Source: Alphaproteobacteria bacterium | Lineage (GTDB): Bacteria; Pseudomonadota; Alphaproteobacteria; UBA828 | DNA: 13,317 bases | Direction: 5' to 3' | NCBI GenBank assembly: GCA_030604165.1 | Contig: JAUVWK010000035.1 | Coordinates: forward strand, 1-13,317 | In this document: piece after piece, positions 1-5,229 of the stretch | How the letters are laid out: every line of letters begins with the position of its first letter | How positions within the stretch are numbered: the first letter of the stretch is position 1 | The notes under the pieces: generated by a model | What the model was told of the DNA's origin: nothing | What the model saw: the letters and a program-made list of their open reading frames with translations, nothing else | Databases searched by the model: none | Program-made: the position numbers and the translations under genes

Positions 1-195
1 AAGCTCGGCGATTGGGCGGTGCCGCCGGAGGTCTATTCGGCGCTGATCTTTATTACCCTGGTGACCTGTCTGCTGACGCCCCTTGTGCTGCGTTGGATGC
101 TGGCGCGCTGGCCACAGCAGGAAAACGACGACGACGGCGACGACGCACCAGAGCCGCCGGGCCGATCGATTGACGCTCGCCGGACGCGGGAGTAG
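1..195 (+). CDS. C-terminal end of a probable cation:proton antiporter (5' truncated)
   Basis: The reading frame is open from base 1 to a TAG at 193-195 and gives the last 64 residues of a protein. It begins with LGDWAVPPEVYSALIFITLV, then a second hydrophobic stretch (VTCLLTPLVLRWML), a basic turn, and a short acidic tail rich in Asp that should lie in the cytoplasm. A final membrane helix of the form 'VYSALIFITLVTCLLTPLVLR' is what I associate with the end of CPA-type (Kef/NhaP-like) sodium or potassium:proton antiporters, where the 'LVT.LLTP..LR' pattern recurs. Most of the protein lies outside the window, so the family call rests on one helix and the exact ion is unknown. It has no obvious link to the genes downstream, being separated from them by a hairpin and a tRNA gene. 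Confidence 0.55.
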   Translation, partial: KLGDWAVPPEVYSALIFITLVTCLLTPLVLRWMLARWPQQENDDDGDDAPEPPGRSIDARRTRE

Positions 196-239
196 GGTGC
201 GCCCGTTTCGCGGCCCGCCGGGGCGTATGGCGGCGCTGC

Positions 240-257
240 ACCGCGCTTCGGCGCGGT
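240..257 (+). other. Perfect 7-bp stem-loop with TTCG tetraloop
   Basis: ACCGCGC and GCGCGGT flank a TTCG loop, giving a seven-base-pair perfect hairpin with the extra-stable C(UUCG)G closing arrangement. It sits 45 bases after the antiporter stop codon and 50 bases before the tRNA. No run of T follows (the next bases are atgtaagaag), so it lacks the usual signature of an intrinsic terminator. It may instead protect the 3' end of the upstream mRNA or assist factor-dependent termination. Confidence 0.4.
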
Positions 258-307
258 ATGTAAGAAGATATCGCAAGGGTTTGGGAAGACCTTCCTTCGG
301 CCAACGC

Positions 308-383
308 GCCGCCTTAGCTCAGTTGGTAGAGCATCGCATTCGTAATGCGGGGGTCGGGTGTTCGAGTCACCCAGGCGGCACCA
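308..383 (+). tRNA. tRNA-Thr, anticodon CGT, with encoded CCA
   Basis: The 76-base cloverleaf is complete. The acceptor stem is GCCGCCT (308-314) paired with AGGCGGC (373-379), followed by discriminator A380 and a genomically encoded CCA (381-383). The D arm has GCTC/GAGC around AGTTGGTA. The anticodon stem is TCGCA/TGCGG around the seven-base loop TTCGTAA, so the anticodon is CGT and reads the ACG threonine codon. The T arm is GGGTG/CACCC with loop TTCGAGT. No second copy of its 3' end was seen elsewhere in the window, so nothing here marks it as an integration site. Confidence 0.96.
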
Positions 384-437
384 CTTTTAGGCTTTGGCAT
401 AGGATCGCGGCGCCCTCGAGGCGCGGAGTGGCGGCCC

Positions 438-971
438 ATGACGGACGACGACACGACGCGGCCCGAGCACTTTCGGCTGCCGCTCGAATTCATCCTCACC
501 GAGCACGACCGCCAGCGCGTGCTCTGCGCCGCGCTGGAGCGGCTCGGCGATCATCCGGAGGCGCCCGACACCCAGGAAAACGCCGCCCACATCTTGCGCT
601 ATCTCACGCACGAGCTGCCGCATCACATCGCCGACGAAGAGGAAGACCTGTTTCCGCTGCTGCGGCGCCGGGCCACGGCCGACGATGGCGTCGAGCCCAT
701 GCTCGAGGCGCTGCATAACGAACACGCCACCGACGACGAATTCCGGCTCGCGCTCGAGGGCCCGCTGCGCGCCATCGCGGCCGGCGAGACGCTGCCATCG
801 TTCGAGACATTCCGCCATCAGGCGCGCGCCTTCGCCGAATTGCACCGCCGCCATCTTGCCTGGGAGAACGGCGCGTTGCTTCCCCTGGCGCGCAAGCGCT
901 TGAGCGCCGACGATCTGCTCGCGCTCGGCCGCAGCATGGCGGCGCGCCGTGGGATCGTCTTCCCCGAGTAA
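438..971 (+). CDS. Hemerythrin HHE-domain protein
   Basis: This 177-residue cytoplasmic, mostly helical protein carries the spaced His/Glu pattern of a hemerythrin di-iron site: H23 in LTEHDR, H62/H63 with E67 in LPHHIADEEEDLFP, H93 and H96 in LHNEH, and H136 and H139 with E143 in ELHRRHLAWEN. Such four-helix proteins bind O2, NO or iron, and the family includes sensors, stores and Fe-S repair proteins. There is no signal peptide, membrane helix or fused signalling domain, and no ScdA-type N-terminal domain typical of RIC repair proteins. ATG 438 is chosen because GGAG lies nine bases upstream (425-428) and the longer frame would run back into the tRNA gene. A denitrification-associated role (NO or O2 handling) is attractive because nos genes lie nearby, but this is context only. 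The gene is monocistronic as seen here. Confidence 0.85.
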   Translation: MTDDDTTRPEHFRLPLEFILTEHDRQRVLCAALERLGDHPEAPDTQENAAHILRYLTHELPHHIADEEEDLFPLLRRRATADDGVEPMLEALHNEHATDDEFRLALEGPLRAIAAGETLPSFETFRHQARAFAELHRRHLAWENGALLPLARKRLSADDLLALGRSMAARRGIVFPE

Positions 972-999
972 GATTACGAGCTGAAATCGTCTGCCCCGC

Positions 1000-1013
1000 T
1001 TGACTTACGTCAA
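1000..1013 (+). promoter_or_regulatory. FNR/FixK/NNR-type operator upstream of the molybdenum hydroxylase genes
   Basis: TTGAC-TTAC-GTCAA is a perfect palindrome matching the CRP/FNR-superfamily half-site pattern TTGA-N6-TCAA used by FNR, FixK, NNR and Dnr. It begins 28 bases after the hemerythrin stop codon, so it can only serve genes to its right. Its centre (1006.5) is about 197 bases before the FAD-subunit start codon. A CATAAT at 1088-1093 could be a -10 element. A start near 1100 would then place the operator near -93, a spacing compatible with class I activation. The alternative class II start near 1048 has only a poor -10. The half-sites are identical to those at 5098-5111 in front of nosR. 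Confidence 0.7.
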
Positions 1014-1087
1014 TGTGCGCCGGGCCCGGCAGCGATTAGCTGATACCATGCGGCAATCGGCGGTGTTTCCCGAGGCCCTTTTTCGGG

Positions 1088-1093
1088 CATAAT
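1088..1093 (+). promoter_or_regulatory. Candidate -10 element for the molybdenum hydroxylase operon
   Basis: CATAAT matches five of six bases of the sigma-70 -10 consensus and lies about 110 bases before the first hydroxylase gene. No good -35 is visible at the usual distance, as expected for an activator-dependent promoter. The call is tentative because it rests on a single hexamer. Confidence 0.3.
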
Positions 1094-1202
1094 CGGAAAT
1101 CCGCTCGGCCCATGGCGCGCGGACTCAGGTGCCGGCCGGAAAATAAGGACTCGCGGGGCGGTTTCGCGCCACCCGCGAATGGCATAAGGGAGACCAGGGG
1201 AG

Positions 1203-2024
1203 ATGCCGGAATATATCCGCTCCGGCTCGGTCGAGGAAGCCGTCGGGCTGATCGCCGAGCATGGGTCGTCGCTCTGGATCATGGGTGGCGGCACCATCGT
1301 CATGCAGGTGCTGGAAAGCGGCGCCGACTATTGGCAGTACATAATGGGTCTGGATGGCCTGGCGCTCGATGGCATCGAGCGCGCCAACGGCAGCTGGCGG
1401 CTTGGCGCCACGGCCACGGCGACGCAAATCAGGGCGCAGCCCGATCTGCCCGCGTTGGCGGCGGCCGCTCGCATGGTCGGCGGGCCGGCGCTCCAGAACG
1501 CGGCGACGGTGGGCGGCAATATTTATGCCCGCTCGCCCCAAGGCGATCTCGCGGTGGTTTTGCTGGCCCTCGATGCCCGCCTGCACCTCGCCACCGCGGA
1601 CGGCGAGCAAGCCCCGTCGCTCGGCGAATTCTACGACGATTGGGAGGCCGCGGGGCGGACCCCGCCCGGGCTGCTGACCGCGATCGAGTTCGCGGAACCC
1701 GCCGGCGAGGTGGTGTTCATGAAGTGCGGCCGGCGCCGTTTCAACAGTGCCTCGGTGATCAGTGTGGCGGTCAATGTGGCGCAGAAGGACGGCAAGGTGA
1801 CGGAGGCGCGTATCGCGCTCTGCGGCGCCGGGCCGCACGCGCAGCGCTGTGCCGCGGCGGAAGAAGCGATTCTGGGCGGCAAGCTCGACGACGCTGCCAT
1901 CGCGCGGGCCGCCGCGGCGGCCGCGGCGGCGTGCGCGCCGGTGACCGACACGGTGGCCAGCGAATGGTACCGACGGCGCATGGTGGGCGTCTATCTGCGC
2001 CGCGCTTTGGCGCAACTGGCATAA
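1203..2024 (+). CDS. FAD-binding subunit of a xanthine dehydrogenase-family molybdenum hydroxylase (CoxM/NdhF-like)
   Basis: This 273-residue medium subunit should bind FAD and pass electrons from the Fe-S subunit to an external acceptor. The two FAD pyrophosphate loops are visible: WIMGGGTIVM (residues 25-34, a variant of the usual AGGTDL-type loop) and NAATVGGNIYARSPQGD (99-115). The C-terminal part has the CO-dehydrogenase flavoprotein domain signature RRRFNSASVISVAVNV. It lacks the roughly 40-residue [4Fe-4S] loop insertion of 4-hydroxybenzoyl-CoA reductase beta subunits, so it is the plain CoxM type. A run of alanines near residues 237-244 comes from a short GC-rich repeat. The start has AAGGGAG about ten bases upstream (1186-1192). 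It is the first of four co-directional genes, with 29 bases before the Fe-S subunit. The substrate cannot be deduced from this subunit. Confidence 0.9.
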   Translation: MPEYIRSGSVEEAVGLIAEHGSSLWIMGGGTIVMQVLESGADYWQYIMGLDGLALDGIERANGSWRLGATATATQIRAQPDLPALAAAARMVGGPALQNAATVGGNIYARSPQGDLAVVLLALDARLHLATADGEQAPSLGEFYDDWEAAGRTPPGLLTAIEFAEPAGEVVFMKCGRRRFNSASVISVAVNVAQKDGKVTEARIALCGAGPHAQRCAAAEEAILGGKLDDAAIARAAAAAAAACAPVTDTVASEWYRRRMVGVYLRRALAQLA

Positions 2025-2053
2025 CCCGCGACGTTGACCAGGGAGAGAGTGCA

Positions 2054-2539
2054 ATGACGACGAAAGTGCTGCGGCTCAACGTCAACGGCGAGGACACCCT
2101 TGTGCCGGTCGGCCCCATGGCGACGCTACAGGAGGTCTTGCGCGACAAGCTGGAGCTGACCTCGGTCAAGGTCGGCTGCGCGCAGGGCGGTTGCGGCAGC
2201 TGTTCGGTGCTCATCGACGGCGAGTTGCGGCTCGCCTGCCTGACGCCGGCGGAGGCCGCCGACGGGTGCACGGTGACCACCCTCGAAGGGCTCAACGAGA
2301 GCAACAGCATCGTGCCCATTCAGCAGAGCTTCATCGAAAATTACGCGGCGCAGTGCGGCTTTTGCACCCCGGGCATGTTGGTGGCGACCAAGGCGTTGCT
2401 CGAGCGCAACCCGAAGCCGAGCCGCGACGAGATTATCGAGGCGTTGTCCGGCAACCTCTGCCGCTGCACGGGCTATTTGCCGATCATCAAGGCTGTCGAG
2501 GACGCGGCCGCGGCGCTATCCGGCAAGCAGAGCGCGTAA
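2054..2539 (+). CDS. [2Fe-2S] subunit of the molybdenum hydroxylase (CoxS/NdhS-like)
   Basis: This 161-residue small subunit carries two [2Fe-2S] clusters that relay electrons from the molybdenum site to FAD. The N-terminal plant-ferredoxin-like domain has C42, C47, C50 and C62 (GCAQGGCGSCSV then LAC). The C-terminal helical domain has C101 and C104 in QCGFCTPGM and C136 and C138 in NLCRCTGY. All eight cluster ligands are therefore present. The length is typical for stand-alone small subunits of this family. The ATG follows a purine-rich GGGAGAGAG segment. It ends 16 bases before the first molybdopterin gene, whose strong ribosome binding site occupies that gap. Confidence 0.95.
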   Translation: MTTKVLRLNVNGEDTLVPVGPMATLQEVLRDKLELTSVKVGCAQGGCGSCSVLIDGELRLACLTPAEAADGCTVTTLEGLNESNSIVPIQQSFIENYAAQCGFCTPGMLVATKALLERNPKPSRDEIIEALSGNLCRCTGYLPIIKAVEDAAAALSGKQSA

Positions 2540-2555
2540 GGAGGGGGCGGACGAC

Positions 2556-3899
2556 ATGGCTCTGAAAGATCTCAAGATCGTCGGCAAGTCGGTCAGGCTG
2601 CGCGATCTCGACACCCACGTGCGGGGGCAAACCACCTATTACGAGGATGTCCGCATTCCCCGCATGCTGCATCTCAAGATGTATCGCAGCCCGCATCCGC
2701 ACGCCAAGATTCTCAAGATCGACACCACGGAGGCCGCCAAGCAGCCGGGCGTCGTCTGTGTGCTGACCCACGAGGATATGCCGGGCAAGAAGACTTTCAC
2801 CCCGCTCGCCGCGATCGGCGTGGCGCCGGAGGACGAGCCGATCCTCGCCTTCGACAAGGTGCGTTGGAAGGGCGAGCCGATCGCCGCCGTGGTGGCCGAG
2901 AGCGAGGCGGCGGCCAAGGCCGCGGCGCCGAAGGTCAAGGTGACGTTCGAGGAGCTTCCCGCCGTGTTCGATGTCGAAGAGGCGCTCAAGGCGGAGGCGC
3001 CGATCGTGACCCCATGGGGCAAGAATTATTACCAGTATCCGGACGATCACGCGGCCTCGCAGATCCGCTATGGCGATGTCGAGCGGGCCTTCGCCGAGGC
3101 CGACCACATCGTCGAGGACAAATATCAGACCAAGCCGATCGAGCATGCGCCGCTCGAGACCACGGGCTGCGTGGCGAAGCCCGAGGGCAACGGGCGCTAT
3201 ACGGTCTACACCAACATCCAGGCGCTCTATTTTGCGCTCGACAACACCGCGGCGATCGTCGGCCTCTCGCCGGCCAAGCTGCGCTTCGTCGGCGGCACGG
3301 TGGGCGGCGGCTTCGGCGGCAAGGTGGACATTCAGGTCGAGCCCATCGCCACGCTGGCGGCGATCAAAACCAAGCGGCCGGTAAAATACAAATACTCGCG
3401 CGAAGATGAGATGCGCGTTTCCTCCACGCGGGCCGCCTGGCGGATCTATGTCAAGGACGGCGTGATGAACGACGGGCGCATCGTGGCGCGCAAGATCACC
3501 ACCTACCAGGACGCCGGCGCCTATATCCGGCTCAGCTCATACGGCACGATGAAACATGCCGGGCATATGCCGGGTCCCTATACCATTCCCAACGTGTCGG
3601 TGGATGCCTACTGCGTCTTCACCAACCGCCCGCCGTCCAGCGCGATGCGCGGCTTCGGGGTGATGTCGGGCTCCTATGCGATCGAACTTCAGATGGACAA
3701 GATCGCCGCGGTGACCGGCGTCGATCCCTGGCAGCTCAGGCTGATCAATGCCTACCGCAACGGCGATATGAAGGCCCATCGGAAGGCCGCCGACGACGCG
3801 GCGCTGGTCGAGACCATCCAGGCGGCGGCGCAATTGGCGGGGCAGGCGCTGCCGGCCGATTTCGCGGCCATGAGCTCCGATGATCGGAAGGGAGGCTGA
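2556..3899 (+). CDS. Molybdopterin-binding subunit, N-terminal half (NdhL-like)
   Basis: This 447-residue protein corresponds to only the first part of the usual ~780-residue large subunit of the xanthine dehydrogenase family. The a/b hammerhead domain covers roughly residues 20-125 (VRGQTTYYEDV, SPHPHAKILKID, GEPIAAVVAES). The first cofactor-binding domain follows, with GGTVGGGFGGK at 246-256 and SSAMRGFG around residues 361-368, the latter equivalent to the conserved arginine/FRGFG loop near the molybdenum site. The frame then stops at TGA 3897-3899, in what would be the linker to the second cofactor domain, which is supplied by the next gene. The start is supported by GGAGGGGG about ten bases upstream (2540-2547). 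No signal peptide is seen, so the enzyme should be cytoplasmic. A molybdopterin-cytosine-dinucleotide cofactor is expected from family knowledge. Confidence 0.9.
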   Translation: MALKDLKIVGKSVRLRDLDTHVRGQTTYYEDVRIPRMLHLKMYRSPHPHAKILKIDTTEAAKQPGVVCVLTHEDMPGKKTFTPLAAIGVAPEDEPILAFDKVRWKGEPIAAVVAESEAAAKAAAPKVKVTFEELPAVFDVEEALKAEAPIVTPWGKNYYQYPDDHAASQIRYGDVERAFAEADHIVEDKYQTKPIEHAPLETTGCVAKPEGNGRYTVYTNIQALYFALDNTAAIVGLSPAKLRFVGGTVGGGFGGKVDIQVEPIATLAAIKTKRPVKYKYSREDEMRVSSTRAAWRIYVKDGVMNDGRIVARKITTYQDAGAYIRLSSYGTMKHAGHMPGPYTIPNVSVDAYCVFTNRPPSSAMRGFGVMSGSYAIELQMDKIAAVTGVDPWQLRLINAYRNGDMKAHRKAADDAALVETIQAAAQLAGQALPADFAAMSSDDRKGG

Positions 3900-3900
3900 G

Positions 3901-4911
3901 ATGGCGAAACTGCGCGGCACCGGCATGGCGGCGGTCAACTACCCGACCGGCATGCATCTCGGCGGCGATCCGACCCAGGCGCTTGTCCATGCCACCACCA
4001 CCGGCAATTTTGTCGTCACCTTGTCGAGCGTCGACCTCGGTCAGGGCTTGAAAACGGTGCTGGCGCAAATCGCGGCGGAGGCCCTCGGCGTGCCGTTCGA
4101 GACCGTGCTCGTCGACACCGGCGATACCGACACCGGCCCGCATTGCACCGGCACCTTCGCCAGCCGGACCACGCACCGGGCCGGCAACGCCGTGGTCATG
4201 GCGGCGCGCGAGGCGCGCAAGGTGTTGCTCGAGGTCGCGGCCGAAGAGCTCGAGGTCAACGCGGACGATCTGGTGACCGACGGCGAAGGCAGCATCCACC
4301 TCGCCGGCGCACCCGAGATGAAGATTTCGGTGACCGACGCGGCCTTGGCGGCGCATTTCGTGCAAGGCAAAACCGTTTCGGGGCGGGGCGTTTATCTCAA
4401 GCCCATGAGCCCGATGGATCCTGAAACCGGAGAATGCGATCCCGATTCGACCCATGCCCACGCCTGCACGGTGGTCGAGGTCGAGGTCGATACCGAGACC
4501 GGCGCGGTCGCGGTGCTGAGCATCAAGAGCGCCTACGAGATCGGCCAGCAGGTCAATCCGGCGCTGGTGCGCGGCCAGATCGTCGGCGGCGCCTGGATGG
4601 GCATGGGGCACGCGCTGAGCGAGACCACGGCGCCCTACTATCCGGCGATCGACCACGCGCCGCGCGATTTTCTCGGCTATGTCATGCCGGGCGCGGCGGA
4701 GATGCCCGAGGTCGAATGCGTGGTGTTGGAGCACCCGACCGAGACCGGACCGTTCGGCGCCAAGGGCATCGGCGAGATGGTGGCGAACAGCCCGATCCCG
4801 GCCGTCGTCAACGCCATCAACAATGCGCTTGGCGTGCGCATTACCGAGATTCCAGTGACCCCCGAAGTGATCCTGCGCGCGCTCGACGAAAAGGCCGCGA
4901 GCGCGGCCTAA
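3901..4911 (+). CDS. Molybdopterin-binding subunit, C-terminal half (NdhM-like)
   Basis: This 336-residue protein supplies the second cofactor-binding domain of the large subunit. Visible are SSVDLGQGLKT (Q48 in the conserved GQG cofactor loop), GTFASRTTHRAGNAV (around 84-98), and FGAKGIGE with E292, the position of the conserved catalytic base in this family. It begins one base after the stop of the preceding gene. An ATG at 3880 is also in frame, but 3901 is preferred because GGAGG lies five bases upstream (3891-3895). Together the two proteins total 783 residues, the normal size of an unsplit large subunit, so nothing seems to be missing. This supports a functional split rather than decay. 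No XdhC/CoxF-type insertion factor or MocA-type cofactor gene lies in the window. Confidence 0.9.
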   Translation: MAKLRGTGMAAVNYPTGMHLGGDPTQALVHATTTGNFVVTLSSVDLGQGLKTVLAQIAAEALGVPFETVLVDTGDTDTGPHCTGTFASRTTHRAGNAVVMAAREARKVLLEVAAEELEVNADDLVTDGEGSIHLAGAPEMKISVTDAALAAHFVQGKTVSGRGVYLKPMSPMDPETGECDPDSTHAHACTVVEVEVDTETGAVAVLSIKSAYEIGQQVNPALVRGQIVGGAWMGMGHALSETTAPYYPAIDHAPRDFLGYVMPGAAEMPEVECVVLEHPTETGPFGAKGIGEMVANSPIPAVVNAINNALGVRITEIPVTPEVILRALDEKAASAA

Positions 4912-4920
4912 GACACCGGC

Positions 4921-4949
4921 GCGCGGCCGGCCTGGCCGGGCCGCGCTTT
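4921..4949 (+). terminator. Probable intrinsic terminator after the molybdenum hydroxylase operon
   Basis: GCGCGGCC (4921-4928) pairs perfectly with GGCCGCGC (4939-4946). The ten-base interior can add a GGC/GCC extension past a bulged G. The hairpin starts ten bases after the last stop codon and is followed by TTT and then CATCTTGT, a weak T tract. The position and strength of the stem suit a terminator separating this operon from nosR, but the short T run makes partial read-through possible. Confidence 0.55.
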
Positions 4950-5097
4950 CATCTTGTCCGTCTCGGGCGCCAACGCCCGCGCGTTCGCGCAACGCTTCGT
5001 GGCCTGATATCGGGTTGATTCTTGCCCCGCGCCGCCGGCCGCGCGACCGGCTCCCTCAGAAGAACATAGCTCTCATACGCAAATTCGATAGCGGATC

Positions 5098-5111
5098 TTG
5101 ACCGCGGTCAA
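5098..5111 (+). promoter_or_regulatory. FNR/FixK/NNR-type operator of the nos operon
   Basis: TTGAC-CGCG-GTCAA is a perfect palindrome of the CRP/FNR type, centred at 5104.5. With the -10 hexamer at 5134-5139 the transcription start should fall near 5146, putting the operator at about -41.5, the classic class II position for FNR, NNR, Dnr or FixK activation. Control of nosR and nosZ by such low-oxygen or NO regulators is well established in denitrifiers. No regulator gene is present in the window. Confidence 0.85.
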
Positions 5112-5133
5112 GGCATTGAAATCATACAGTATT

Positions 5134-5139
5134 GATAAT
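5134..5139 (+). promoter_or_regulatory. -10 element of the nosR promoter
   Basis: GATAAT matches five of six bases of the sigma-70 -10 consensus and lies 22 bases beyond the end of the FNR-type palindrome. No -35 hexamer is evident, which fits an activator-dependent class II promoter. Confidence 0.65.
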
Positions 5140-5229
5140 TTCTTAACCAATCTTGGAGAAATTGCTTCCTCTTTGTTAAGACGCTCATCGGAGGCATGTT
5201 TACAGGCATCCGCAGGGCTGGAATTGTTT

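Larger units (their letters stand above)
4912..5229 (+). other. 318-base intergenic control region between hydroxylase and nos operons
   Basis: Apart from the hairpin at 4921-4949 and the operator and -10 described separately, this stretch holds no coding signal. From about 5070 it becomes clearly AT-richer than the surrounding coding DNA, as expected for a promoter. In the leader, CTTAAC (5142-5147) and GTTAAG (5175-5180) form a six-base inverted repeat with a 27-base spacer that could fold near the mRNA 5' end. Nothing else recognisable was found. Confidence 0.6.

Noticed and set aside
308..383. tRNA-Thr as a mobile-element attachment site
   Set aside because: No integrase, no repeat of the tRNA 3' end, and no compositional break were seen in the window.
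410..424. GCGCC/GGCGC inverted repeat just before the hemerythrin ribosome binding site
   Set aside because: It has only five base pairs, common by chance at this GC content. It could mildly affect initiation but there is no further support.
83..718. Long + strand open frame spanning the tRNA and part of the hemerythrin gene
   Set aside because: It runs straight through a complete tRNA gene and gives an Arg/Ala-rich low-complexity protein. It is an out-of-frame shadow in GC-rich DNA.
1075..1088. GCCC-TTTTTC-GGGC hairpin as a terminator of the hemerythrin gene
   Set aside because: The stem is only four to five base pairs with the T run in the loop rather than after the stem.
1911..1930. Short tandem repeat gccgcggcg x2 in the FAD-subunit gene
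   Set aside because: It lies in frame, encodes a run of alanines in a surface or linker region, and is ordinary for GC-rich coding DNA.
5098..5229. Upstream extension of the nosR frame to a TTG at 5098
   Set aside because: The TTG is the first half-site of the FNR-type operator, and the extension would cover the operator, the -10 element and the predicted transcription start.
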